From: Chitinophaga oryziterrae
GTDB taxonomy: Bacteria > Bacteroidota > Bacteroidia > Chitinophagales > Chitinophagaceae
Assembly (NCBI RefSeq): GCF_009758125.1
Contig: NZ_WRXO01000001.1
Coordinates: 682,001-746,000 of the forward strand
Length of the DNA: 64,000 nt
Direction: 5' to 3'
Shown here: positions 1-8,033 of the stretch, one piece after another
Position numbering within the stretch: position 1 is the first letter of the stretch
How the letters are laid out: each line of letters opens with the position of its first letter
Made by a program: the position numbers and the translations under genes
Notes under the pieces: model-generated
What the model saw: only the letters and a program-made list of their open reading frames with translations
What the model was told of the DNA's origin: nothing
The model's database searches: none

Positions 1-640
1 AGTACAGACGCGAATAAGGTATCCGGTTGCGGACATTCTCTTCAGGAAGATGAATGACAGAACAGATGGTACGACCAACGGGATTTTCATTATCACTTTC
101 TCCTATCAGGAATCCAAAGCCGATGATGGTACTGCTATTGAAAAGGAGAGGAGATGCCGCATTCGCATATGGAGGAGCTGCATGGTTACCGGTTGTCTTA
201 TTTATAAACGTCAGCTTTTTGCTGATCTGATCACTGGTGATATCATAATACAGCAATTCTGCGCCTGTATAGGAATACAATATCAGACTATCCGGAGATA
301 GATACCTGAAATAGGAGATCTTCTTTTTAATCTTAACCGGGTGGATATTTCCCGGATGTATTATTTCTTTTGTAACACTGAGGGGATACTCCAGTAAGCG
401 GTTATTGTAATTATCAAACGCATATAACTTGTTGTCTTTTTCGTGATAATCAACAGGCGTAGATATGCCCATTACCATCAGGCTATCCAGATAAAGATTG
501 AGCGTATCGCTTTGTGTTATCATTAATGGAGAGGCTGTATCATGGGTAGTTGTACAGTTTGAATAAGGAGGTGCTGTTCCGTTATGGCAGCTACTGAAAC
601 AGATTATTGTTATCAACAATAACACTACTCTTTCCGGCAT
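1..640 (-). CDS. Six-bladed beta-propeller (DUF4221-like) lipoprotein, 3' end outside window
   Basis: Reading from the ATG at 640 on the minus strand gives an open frame of about 213 codons that is still open at base 1. The N-terminus is a short hydrophobic signal ending in the lipobox FSSC, so a surface or periplasmic lipoprotein is expected. The visible part contains strand-rich segments (IHPVKIKKKISYFRYLSPDS, GRTICSVIHLPEEN) like the six-bladed propeller / DUF4221 proteins of Bacteroidota; molecular function in that family is unknown. It lies 55 bp downstream of a small secreted Cys-rich peptide gene, the same order as the 31.8-33.6 kb locus. The ORF is real by length and codon continuity; the family assignment is by resemblance only. 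Confidence 0.7.
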   Translation of the reverse strand, partial: MPERVVLLLITIICFSSCHNGTAPPYSNCTTTHDTASPLMITQSDTLNLYLDSLMVMGISTPVDYHEKDNKLYAFDNYNNRLLEYPLSVTKEIIHPGNIHPVKIKKKISYFRYLSPDSLILYSYTGAELLYYDITSDQISKKLTFINKTTGNHAAPPYANAASPLLFNSSTIIGFGFLIGESDNENPVGRTICSVIHLPEENVRNRIPYSRLY

Positions 641-695
641 AAGCAAATGGATAATGGCTGTAATGAAAAACAGGGCATTTGCCCTGTTTATTAAT

Positions 696-902
696 TTACT
701 CTACATAATAAGTACAATCAGTAATTTCCGGGTCAATGGCGGACACGCAATCATAGTGGTACACACCGTTAACAAGCGTGATTCTGCATTTTCCACGCAG
801 CCCGTGGTGATCATCTGCACAAGCACTTCCCTGGGAAGTTCCTGATACAAAGAGGACAACTGCTGTTACTGCAATACCAATAAAAACTAGCCTTTTTTTC
901 AT
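696..902 (-). CDS. Small secreted Cys-rich peptide (68 aa)
   Basis: The chosen start is the ATG at 902, which puts the basic-hydrophobic signal sequence MKKRLVFIGIAVTAVVLFVS at the N-terminus; the frame is open further upstream but adds a non-signal-like stretch. After predicted cleavage around residues 22-27 about 42 residues remain with four cysteines (28, 39, 52, 63), suggesting two disulfides in an exported peptide. It resembles in size and context the short secreted peptides (NVEALA-type) that precede beta-propeller genes in Bacteroidota, although the NVEALA tail itself is absent. A Bacteroidota-type promoter lies about 100 bp upstream and a beta-propeller lipoprotein gene follows on the same strand. 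Function unknown. Confidence 0.6.
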   Translation of the reverse strand: MKKRLVFIGIAVTAVVLFVSGTSQGSACADDHHGLRGKCRITLVNGVYHYDCVSAIDPEITDCTYYVE

Positions 903-1003
903 GTTTACATGATTTAGAATGATGAGGGAAGACGGGTTATAATACAAGCGTTCATTAATAGATTGTTCGCATGGGTTAAGGATATAATGTATTCAACGTA
1001 TTT

Positions 1004-1035
1004 CAAATATAAATAAATAAATCATTTCTGACAAG
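1004..1035 (-). promoter_or_regulatory. Bacteroidota-type promoter for the small peptide gene
   Basis: On the minus strand a -7 box TATATTTG (1004-1011) fits the TAnnTTTG consensus of the Bacteroidota primary sigma factor. CTTG (1032-1035) stands 20 bp upstream as the -33 box. The implied transcript would start near 997, about 95 nt before the peptide start codon. Sequence match only. Confidence 0.45.
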
Positions 1036-1141
1036 ACGAAATGGGCGCTAGAAAAGTACGGTGTTGGCTTATGGTTTGCTTTAAATGGTTGGGACAGCAA
1101 AAGCGAAGCTCGCTTGCTTTTACCAACAGAAACGGCGGTTC

Positions 1142-1723
1142 ATGCGAAAAATACCCTATTATATTGTTAATGGTATTACTCTATGGCGGATCCTGATGGC
1201 GCCGGTGATTATCTTTCTGGCTATACGTGGTGATGGGGAGCTGTTCAAATGGTTCCTTGCTATTAGTTTCCTGACTGACGCCATTGACGGAATACTGGCA
1301 AGGCGGTATCATATTTCCAGTAAGATGGGGGCGAAACTAGACTCCATCGGAGATGACCTGACCGTCTTTGCAGCTTTTGTCGGTATGCTGATTTTTCATC
1401 CCGGCTTTGTGCGGCAGGAACTCACCCTGCTGCTACTGCTGGGAGGGCTTTATCTTCTGCAACTGGTACTAGCCCTGTACCGATATGGTAAGATGACGGC
1501 CTTTCACACTGTTCTGGCTAAAGGAGCGGCCATTCTCCAGGCGGCATTCCTGCTCACCTTCTTTTTTTGGCCGGCGGTTTCGGGATTGCTTTTTTATGCA
1601 GCGGTTGTGTTAACTGCCCTTGATCTGGCCGAAGAAATTGTACTTGTACTGTTGTTGCGGGAATGGAAAGCAGACGTAAGAGGGTTGTATTGGATCTTAA
1701 AAGACAGATCAGGCCACAGGTAA
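1142..1723 (+). CDS. CDP-alcohol phosphatidyltransferase family protein
   Basis: The protein (193 aa from the ATG at 1142) carries the complete CDP-alcohol phosphatidyltransferase signature D-x2-D-G-x2-A-R-x8-G-x3-D-x3-D: D46, D49, G50, A53, R54, G63, D67, D71. Enzymes of this integral membrane family move a phosphatidyl group from a CDP-diacylglycerol to an alcohol such as glycerol-3-phosphate or inositol. Hydrophobic segments on both sides of the motif agree with a membrane location. The longer upstream start (1085) adds a charged stretch not typical of the family, so 1142 is preferred. The alcohol acceptor cannot be told from sequence; a PgsA-like role is possible. It stands alone on its strand. 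Confidence 0.85.
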   Translation: MRKIPYYIVNGITLWRILMAPVIIFLAIRGDGELFKWFLAISFLTDAIDGILARRYHISSKMGAKLDSIGDDLTVFAAFVGMLIFHPGFVRQELTLLLLLGGLYLLQLVLALYRYGKMTAFHTVLAKGAAILQAAFLLTFFFWPAVSGLLFYAAVVLTALDLAEEIVLVLLLREWKADVRGLYWILKDRSGHR

Positions 1724-1948
1724 AAAGGTTAAATAAAGCAGGCCACGTCGTCATAACTTTCAGCTGGTGAGGACGGGAAGCATGTGTAACATCGGCATGA
1801 TTTTTTAGGCTTTCAAATAAGAAGTTTCTGAAAAGGCTCATTCTCTATCATTCTTACTTACCAGATCATTTTATGGGTTCCGGGTGTGGCTGCTGTAGTC
1901 CAAAGTAAAGCAGGATGATTTTTAAAACGAATTATAAAATCTGTAATT

Positions 1949-2584
1949 ATGTACTTTTTAGATCGGTATGATGCTGCCAGGCAACTGGCAATACCTTTAG
2001 AAAAATACAAACATGAAGAAGGGGTAATACTCGCGGTGCCCCGGGGCGGAGTCCCGATTGGCTATTACCTGGCCAAACATCTTGATTTGCCATTGGATCT
2101 GTTAATGACAAAAAAATTGGGGCATCCCTCACAGAAGGAATATGCCATCGGCGCTGTTGGGATTGAAGACAGTATAGTAGAACAATCGGCAGGTATACCG
2201 CCGGAATACATTGAGCGGGAAATCAGACACATTCGCCGGCAATTAATAGAACGATACAAAAAATTTATGGGAAGCAAACAACCAGCGGACCTCCGGGGTA
2301 AAACAGTGATCATTGTAGACGATGGTGTAGCAACCGGGAGAACGATCTTAGCTACCATAAAAATGCTCAGGAGCAGGCATCCCGCAAAGTTGGTGGTAGC
2401 TGTTCCGGTTGCTTCCGAGGAAGCGGCCTTGCGTATTAAACAGGAAGTGGATGATTTTATTTGTCTTTATATACCTTCTGTTTTTTATGGTGTAGGCCAG
2501 TTTTATACTGATTTTAGCCAGACTACTGATGAAGAAGTGATGGTGCTTTTAAAAGAGCTGAATGCAAGAGATCATGCTGCATAA
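1949..2584 (+). CDS. Predicted phosphoribosyltransferase (COG1926-like)
   Basis: A 211-residue protein with the PRPP-binding loop VIIVDDGVATGRT (about residues 120-132) and an N-terminal PRGGVPIG segment, both typical of the type I phosphoribosyltransferase group COG1926. Members are soluble; their base substrate is unknown. In other bacteria this domain is often next to, or fused with, a dienelactone-hydrolase-like domain. Here such a hydrolase lies at 3371-4024, two small genes downstream, so the group probably works together. The start codon is the first ATG after an AT-rich leader. Confidence 0.85.
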   Translation: MYFLDRYDAARQLAIPLEKYKHEEGVILAVPRGGVPIGYYLAKHLDLPLDLLMTKKLGHPSQKEYAIGAVGIEDSIVEQSAGIPPEYIEREIRHIRRQLIERYKKFMGSKQPADLRGKTVIIVDDGVATGRTILATIKMLRSRHPAKLVVAVPVASEEAALRIKQEVDDFICLYIPSVFYGVGQFYTDFSQTTDEEVMVLLKELNARDHAA

Positions 2585-2878
2585 TGGGTTTTTGGCCAGG
2601 TGATATGGGTGTTGGTACGACAATTGTGCGCTGTAAGCGCAGAGTTCGTATCCTTTCTTTCCTCTTTTAACAGCAAAATGGAATGGGGAAATTTGGGTAA
2701 AAAAATCATCATTCCGCCTCATGACTACCGGCAGGAGAAAGAAGCGGAATTTGTCTTATCAGGCGTTATAGTCCCTTTATTTGCCTGGATCGAACAAAGG
2801 CTTTACATCCTTTGTATATGTAGTAGTATAAAGAAAAACGCGGGATGTACGCAATTATCAATAATTAATACTAAAACC

Positions 2879-3118
2879 ATGTTTTACGGTTATTACTTTT
2901 GGGGAATGCACGCAATGTGGTGGTTCATCTGGTTTATATTTTTATTCTGGATTTTCGTTTTGCCATACGATATTCCCGGTGAGCGTAGAAATAAAAAAAG
3001 CGAATCTCCGCTTGACATTCTGAAGAGGCGATTTGCCTCAGGACAAATAACCAAAGCAGAGTATGAGGAGTCTAAGAAAGTTCTTGAAAGCGACTCTGTC
3101 AAAAATAATTCTATGTGA
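2879..3118 (+). CDS. Small membrane protein with SHOCT domain
   Basis: The preferred start is the ATG at 2879 (79 aa). One Trp/Phe-rich membrane helix spans about residues 10-34. The C-terminal part (DILKRRFASGQITKAEYEE) is a clear short C-terminal SHOCT domain, an oligomerisation-type motif found at the ends of many small membrane proteins. The open frame runs upstream to 2600, but that part lacks similarity and is probably not translated. It sits between the phosphoribosyltransferase and the heavy-metal-binding peptide on the same strand, a combination often seen near copper and stress genes. Role unknown. Confidence 0.7.
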   Translation: MFYGYYFWGMHAMWWFIWFIFLFWIFVLPYDIPGERRNKKSESPLDILKRRFASGQITKAEYEESKKVLESDSVKNNSM

Positions 3119-3155
3119 TTGATTAAATTTCAAGCAGCATAAAAAGAAAGGGAAT

Positions 3156-3374
3156 ATGCATAGTAAAAGGCGTCAAATATCAACTTACATCCGGCATGAA
3201 ATGATAGATCATGTAGTCCAAAACGAAAGGCTGCTATACACTTGTCCAATACATCCGGAAGTTGTAATGGACAGACCTGGTATATGCCCTGAATGTGGTA
3301 TGCAACTGGTACCAAAAGAACCGGAGATCCGTATAGCTGGAGAGTCGATGACGATATTAAAAAGACAGAAATGA
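3156..3374 (+). CDS. Heavy-metal-binding domain peptide
   Basis: This 72-residue protein contains YTCPIHPEVVMDRPGICPEC followed by GMQLVP, the Cys-His signature of the heavy-metal-binding domain (HMBD, YHS-like) found at the N-termini of copper-exporting ATPases and CusB-type efflux proteins. No signal peptide or membrane segment is present, so it may be a free cytosolic metal-binding peptide. Its stop codon overlaps the ATG of the downstream hydrolase (ATGA), indicating translational coupling. Confidence 0.75.
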   Translation: MHSKRRQISTYIRHEMIDHVVQNERLLYTCPIHPEVVMDRPGICPECGMQLVPKEPEIRIAGESMTILKRQK

Positions 3375-4024
3375 ACAACTATTTCGAAGATAATATAGGA
3401 ATTTCATTGGACAAGGTTGTCCTGGAAGGCAGGCTTGTGCTTCCTAAAAGAGCAGCCCCGATTGTTATTTTTTCGCACGGAAGCGGAAGTAGCCGCTTTA
3501 GTCCGCGCAATCAGGCGGTGGCAGAACGGTTGCAATTGACTGGTATCGGCACTTTACTATTTGATTTACTAACACCCCTGGAAGATCAGGAATATGAGAA
3601 TCGCTTTGATATAGAATTGCTGACTGTTCGATTGGTGCACGTAACGAAATGGCTCGAAAGGTTCGCGCCGGCAACAGATTGCTCTTTAGGATATTTTGGC
3701 GCCAGCACAGGAGCGGCTTCGGCATTAAAAGCAGCAGCCCGTCTGCCGCAGATATCGGCGGTAATATCCCGGGGCGGCCGTCCTGACCTGGCAATGGAAG
3801 CATTGGATAAAGTGAAGGCGCCTACACTGCTGATAGTCGGCGGGCTTGATATTGAGGTATTGCGTTTAAATGAACAAGCCTATGACTGGCTTGAATGTCC
3901 CAAGAAATTGGCAATCGTGGAAGGCGCTACCCACCTGTTTGAGGAAGAAGGCGCAATGGACGAAGTGATGGATTTGGCTGTTGGCTGGTTCACTAAATAT
4001 CTGCAGAAGAAAGCCATTGTCTGA
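3371..4024 (+). CDS. Dienelactone-hydrolase-like alpha/beta hydrolase
   Basis: The start at 3371 overlaps the stop of the metal-binding peptide gene; the longer frame from 3293 lies wholly inside that gene and is rejected. The 217-aa product has an alpha/beta-hydrolase layout: SHGSGSS oxyanion region (35-41), nucleophile elbow GASTG (S112), acid D160 in LLIVGGLD, and H188 in EGATHLF. The family hydrolyses esters or lactones in the cytosol; the natural substrate is unknown. Pairing with a COG1926 phosphoribosyltransferase is a recurrent gene neighbourhood. A decayed family-2 repeat begins right after the stop codon. Confidence 0.85.
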   Translation: MNNYFEDNIGISLDKVVLEGRLVLPKRAAPIVIFSHGSGSSRFSPRNQAVAERLQLTGIGTLLFDLLTPLEDQEYENRFDIELLTVRLVHVTKWLERFAPATDCSLGYFGASTGAASALKAAARLPQISAVISRGGRPDLAMEALDKVKAPTLLIVGGLDIEVLRLNEQAYDWLECPKKLAIVEGATHLFEEEGAMDEVMDLAVGWFTKYLQKKAIV

Positions 4025-4028
4025 GTAA

Positions 4029-4102
4029 GGAACCGATATCAGGTTTGCAGATAATTTACCTGAAATTCACGTATTCATTGGGCAAACTCATTTTTAAACA
4101 GA
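4029..4102 (+). repeat. Family-2 intergenic repeat, copy 1 (right arm only)
   Basis: The segment from GGAACCGATATCAGG to the ATTTTTAAACAG block aligns by eye with 41658-41722 and, less closely, with 28895-28963 (shared blocks GAACCG, CAGAT-ATTTA-CTG, TATTCATTGGGCAAACTCATTT). Unlike those copies it lacks the hairpin plus AAAGCTTGCGG left part and directly follows the hydrolase stop codon. Confidence 0.5.
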
Positions 4103-4168
4103 TTTTTGATACCCATATTTTACGCAGCAGATGATCAACTGATACTTAGCAAAGAACATTCTTTAAAA

Positions 4169-4498
4169 TCACAATTCTTTCATCGGGTCCCAGAATATTC
4201 TTTTGAAGTCTGCTATTTTGCCGGCATTTACGGTTATACCTTCTGCTTCGAGTTTTTTTTGCCGTCGCCCATCATCTCCACTCAGGCCCCCCGTACTGTT
4301 TACTACCCTTTGGACGGGTACAGCGGGCTTCAGGCCCATCGTATGACCCATTGCCCGACCTACCATTCTTGCCCCCGATTTCAGGCCTACGGCCTTAGCT
4401 ATCGCGCCGTAACTGCTAACCCGGCCCCTGGGTATGCTACGCACTACATCAAAAATAGCTTTGTATATAGCTTCAGTATCTATTGTGTTTGCTTTCAT
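4169..4498 (-). CDS. Alkyltransferase-like protein (ATL, MGMT DNA-binding fold)
   Basis: A 109-aa single-domain protein matching the C-terminal DNA-binding domain of O6-alkylguanine-DNA alkyltransferases: IPRGRVSSYGAIAKAVG (22-38), GARMVGRAM (42-50) and the active-site segment PVQRVV (61-66). The catalytic Cys of the PCHR motif is replaced by Val62 and the His by Gln63, so it cannot transfer alkyl groups. ATL proteins bind and flip O6-alkylguanine and flag it for nucleotide excision repair. Some members carry Trp or Ala at the Cys position. Gene stands alone, convergent with the hydrolase. Confidence 0.85.
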   Translation of the reverse strand: MKANTIDTEAIYKAIFDVVRSIPRGRVSSYGAIAKAVGLKSGARMVGRAMGHTMGLKPAVPVQRVVNSTGGLSGDDGRRQKKLEAEGITVNAGKIADFKRIFWDPMKEL

Positions 4499-4927
4499 GT
4501 TATATGTATTAGTTCGGGAAAATAATTTTACTAATGAGGGAGGACTAAATTACAAAAAATGACTGTAGCATTAACTATTGTATCTACTGATTGATTTTTT
4601 AGGGTAGTTATTCCCAGGGGTTATTGTATATGCTAACCACTAATAAAAGAATAATTTACGCGACATTTTATACAAAAAAGCTATATTTGTGCATATTGAA
4701 TTATCTATATCTATAGATAGTTCTACGTCTTCCGTAACGATGTTTTAGCAAATCTTTTTGCGGGCATAAACGGCTATCATAATCTAAAAGATCATGTGAT
4801 GCCTTTATATGCCTTTATTATTCTTCGACAGAAAGTTCCTCCATAATTATTCTACCGATCAAGAAAGTTATATCGCTTAATCTTAGCGGTGAATTCTATT
4901 TTTTACAAAAAATTAGCACAGAATAAA
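4499..4927. other. Divergent AT-rich intergenic region
   Basis: About 430 bp between the ATL gene (minus) and the monooxygenase (plus). It is AT rich and contains the perfect palindrome TATCTATAGATA at 4708-4719 and a TATATTTG (4682-4689) resembling a Bacteroidota -7 box, without a convincing -33 box. The palindrome could be an operator. No coding sequence is seen. Confidence 0.3.
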
Positions 4928-6139
4928 ATGACGATAATAATTATTGGTGCAGGTATTGGAGGATTATGTCTTGCACAAATGTTGAAGAAAAATGGAATGA
5001 ATGTTCAGGTTTTTGAACGAGATGCAAATGCTTCTGACAGGCCTCAAGGTTATCGGCTTCACCTTGATGCAGACGGTATTTCAGCTATTAAGGAATCATT
5101 ACCTGAAAAGCTATTTGAATTGTTTGAGCTAACATCAACAAATCCATTAGCATATACAACAATTCTGGATACGGCGTTAAAATTGAAGAGACGATTCCCC
5201 ATTGATGAATACAGTAAGACAGAACACCATATTGAGAGGGGAGTTGCCAGACACCTCAATGTAAATAGAGCCACATTAAGGGAAATATTACTGACTGGAT
5301 TAGATGACATTTGCTATTATGGAGCTAAATTAGATCATTATGAGGCAGATGAGAAAGGAATAACAGCATTTTTTGAAGATGGAAGAATTATAAAAGGAGA
5401 TTTGCTGATTGGTGCAGATGGAGCAGGATCTGTCGTAAGGAAACAAAGAGCCCCTGAAGCAAAACTTATGGACTCGGGTGCCAGAGCTATCTATGGACGT
5501 ATTAAATTAGAGGATGCGAGAAAAGTATTACCACAACTATGTATTGCAGATGTTTTCACTGCAGCCTCAGATGCCCGTAAATTGATTTTAGGTGTAGGGC
5601 CGATCATTTTTCCAGTACGTCCGGAATCTGCAGCTCAAAGTTTAGGTCTTGATAGAACATTAAACGAACAACACGATTACGTAGGATGTATTATTTCGGG
5701 GCGTAAAGAATTTTTTGGTTCTGATGATACAGAAGTAAGAAAGAAAACAAGCGACGAGTTACAACAAATGGCTATTGAACTTTTAAGTGACTGGCCAAGC
5801 GAAGCATCATCTGTTCCGGCAGCCGGTGAAAAAGGTTCTTTTTTTTATATTGAAATGAATTCCAGCATTCCTTTTGATTTAAAACCTCACCATAATGTTA
5901 CTCTTTTGGGAGATGCCATTCATAATATGACACCCAGTTTGGGAAGGGGGGCCAATGTAGCCCTAAAGGATGCCGTGCTTCTTGGAAAGGAGCTTATTGA
6001 AGTAGCCTTGGGCAAAAAAGAGTTAGTCAATTCTTTGGCAGACTATGAAAGGGAAATGACTGAATATGGCTTTAATGTTGTTCGTCACTCAGCCGAAATG
6101 GGAACAAAGTTATTGGGGCAGGATCCGCTGACTGAGTAA
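4928..6139 (+). CDS. FAD-dependent monooxygenase (PHBH / TetX-like group)
   Basis: A 403-aa flavoprotein. The N-terminus has the dinucleotide-binding GAGIGG motif, the middle has LIGADGAG, and the C-terminal part has LLGDAIHNMTPSLGRGAN, the second FAD-binding GD motif of group A aromatic hydroxylases, including tetracycline-inactivating TetX and urate/salicylate hydroxylases. It would hydroxylate an organic substrate with NAD(P)H and O2 in the cytosol. The substrate, including tetracyclines, cannot be assigned by eye. The start at 4928 is preferred because the Rossmann strand follows at once (MTIIIIGAG); the frame from 4889 adds 13 unlikely residues. A shared bidirectional terminator follows. 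Confidence 0.8.
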   Translation: MTIIIIGAGIGGLCLAQMLKKNGMNVQVFERDANASDRPQGYRLHLDADGISAIKESLPEKLFELFELTSTNPLAYTTILDTALKLKRRFPIDEYSKTEHHIERGVARHLNVNRATLREILLTGLDDICYYGAKLDHYEADEKGITAFFEDGRIIKGDLLIGADGAGSVVRKQRAPEAKLMDSGARAIYGRIKLEDARKVLPQLCIADVFTAASDARKLILGVGPIIFPVRPESAAQSLGLDRTLNEQHDYVGCIISGRKEFFGSDDTEVRKKTSDELQQMAIELLSDWPSEASSVPAAGEKGSFFYIEMNSSIPFDLKPHHNVTLLGDAIHNMTPSLGRGANVALKDAVLLGKELIEVALGKKELVNSLADYEREMTEYGFNVVRHSAEMGTKLLGQDPLTE

Positions 6140-6223
6140 GGAGGAAATGGACGTTTTAATCAACATTTGAATAAAACAATGAAAAGTAGATTTATGGCCG
6201 TACAGCCGTAATCCATAGATTTT

Positions 6224-6258
6224 AAAAACAGACCCGCTTCTGTAGCGGGTCTGTTTTT
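6224..6258. terminator. Bidirectional rho-independent terminator
   Basis: Perfect 14-bp inverted repeat AAAAACAGACCCGC / GCGGGTCTGTTTTT with a 7-nt loop, between two convergent genes, with T runs on both strands. Confidence 0.85.
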
Positions 6259-6268
6259 ACATGCAATC

Positions 6269-7939
6269 TTAACGAACTTTTATATCTGCAAGGTTTAGAG
6301 CAATAACATTCGTCTGCGGTTTTAACCGTAAAACAGCTCCGGTATCCGGTTTTAAAAACGAACCCTTCGTCGCTTGTAACTTATAATTCATCCCTTCAAA
6401 ACTACAATCAATTTGCTTTAAATTAATCTGATTAAAAGGCAGTTTAGCACCGCTGGCTGTATTTAAGTCCAGGTACCAGTTAACAGCCGTTTTACTGATC
6501 AGTTTAATGTTAACGGTCTTTTCATCCAGATCAAATTCCAATGAACCGTTTACAGAAGTGAGTGGCCATGATATATGCACATTACTTACACCATTTTGTG
6601 TAAATGTTGGATCTTTCCCCTCCGGTAAGATTTCTTTGCCATCTATTACTGCTTTTAGACGTAATCCGGCTATTTGATCCTGTTTACTCCAGATATACCC
6701 ATCAACCACCGGAAGTGTGAAAAATGAGCACTCGTTGGAGGTTGCCACTTGTGTAGTATAGATATCCGGAAAACTCTCATCAAATAAATGAATATCACGA
6801 ATCCGCAGATGATTGTTTTCCCACAACATATTAATCCTGTAAAACCTGCTGTTATACCAGACCGTTTTAAGGTTACTGCCTGCTATATCCTTTGAAACAG
6901 AGAAAGAAGTAGCGGGTGTTACCTTATAGTTCTTCCTGAACCAGAGAGCTGAATGCTCCAATGTTTCAACCCTGAGTTTTCCTGTTGCACGTAATTTCGC
7001 TATTAGCGGCATTTGAATCTCAAAACCTTTAGCCATTGGATCCCAGGTAAAAGAATTTTCCTGTCCGGCCTGCGTATAATTGAAACCTAAAGAGGGGTCA
7101 TCTGTAAAAACTTTAAAGAACCAGTTTACCCAAAGTGAATCTCCGCCGCCGAATTCGTAAACAGGTTCGAGGGTAACAACTCCCTGCCGGTTTGTACCTA
7201 ATCCATTATCATATTGTCTGATGGGATCGCTTCCCAGCATTCTGAAGATGGGAACAGGTATCTGATTCTGCGCATTTTGTGCGGGCATATAAGAGTTGAT
7301 TTTACTCGGGTAATAGGCCTGGTTCCAGTAACCACCCCATAGCGTATAGCCATCTGTTCCGTATTGATCTTTACAATTAGCGGAGGCTATGATATGATAT
7401 TTCTCATACATGTAATTCAGACTGTGCGCATCAATAAACCATGAAGCCACTGATTTAGGATAATAGCCAAAAACCTTTTTAAAGTCGGCCATATAAACAT
7501 CTATCAGTTTTTCCCGTTCTGCAGGAGTATAACCGGTTGAAAATCCAATATTCGCCCGCCAGTCCCAGGGATAGCGGCCCCGCCATGGAAGGCCGGCCTT
7601 TTCAACCAGCGGCTGTGGTATTTCCCACCATCCGCCAATCTCAAATGAGTCTTTGGGCAACCCGGCTAAAAGTTGCTGATATCTTGAATCTATCAAAGCA
7701 TCATATTGTAACAGGAATGTTCCCGGGAGCTTGTATTTTCTCATGATCTCCACCTGTTTTACAACAGTCTGATATAATACATCTTCTGTGATTTTAGGGT
7801 CCCTTGGTTCAAGTAAGCGGATAAAGTTCACAATGTTTACGATCTTAGGACCGTCCTTAGCATAGCTAGCCGAAGAAAACAGGATCATGAATGACAAGCC
7901 TGCCATCATAAAAACCGATACCCTTATACTTTTATTCAT
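6269..7939 (-). CDS. Secreted protein, probable (beta/alpha)-barrel carbohydrate-active enzyme
   Basis: A 556-aa protein with a signal peptide (about residues 1-27, cleavage near SASYA-KDG). The N-terminal two thirds resemble the polysaccharide-deacetylase / glycosidase barrel type: TFLLQYDALIDSRY, FEIGGWWEIPQPL, FGYYPKSVASWFIDA, then a beta-rich C-terminal region like an accessory or Ig-like domain. It is the last gene of the ECF/FecR/SusC/SusD unit, which places it in processing of whatever glycan or glycoconjugate that transporter imports. I do not recognise a named GH or CE family, and catalytic residues cannot be assigned with confidence. Confidence 0.55.
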   Translation of the reverse strand: MNKSIRVSVFMMAGLSFMILFSSASYAKDGPKIVNIVNFIRLLEPRDPKITEDVLYQTVVKQVEIMRKYKLPGTFLLQYDALIDSRYQQLLAGLPKDSFEIGGWWEIPQPLVEKAGLPWRGRYPWDWRANIGFSTGYTPAEREKLIDVYMADFKKVFGYYPKSVASWFIDAHSLNYMYEKYHIIASANCKDQYGTDGYTLWGGYWNQAYYPSKINSYMPAQNAQNQIPVPIFRMLGSDPIRQYDNGLGTNRQGVVTLEPVYEFGGGDSLWVNWFFKVFTDDPSLGFNYTQAGQENSFTWDPMAKGFEIQMPLIAKLRATGKLRVETLEHSALWFRKNYKVTPATSFSVSKDIAGSNLKTVWYNSRFYRINMLWENNHLRIRDIHLFDESFPDIYTTQVATSNECSFFTLPVVDGYIWSKQDQIAGLRLKAVIDGKEILPEGKDPTFTQNGVSNVHISWPLTSVNGSLEFDLDEKTVNIKLISKTAVNWYLDLNTASGAKLPFNQINLKQIDCSFEGMNYKLQATKGSFLKPDTGAVLRLKPQTNVIALNLADIKVR

Positions 7940-8033
7940 TTGTACGAAATTTTAGCTACTAACTCAATCTAATTATATAATCAGCAACATCCGGCAATTT
8001 ACGATAAGATAAATTCTACATAAACTCCAGTCA

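Noticed and set aside
50..301. Plus-strand 83-codon ORF at the left edge
   Set aside because: It is the shadow of the minus-strand propeller gene that reads through from 640 to base 1.
4928..6139. Call of tetracycline destructase TetX
   Set aside because: The FAD motifs are common to many group A monooxygenases and diagnostic TetX residues cannot be confirmed by eye, so only the family is given.
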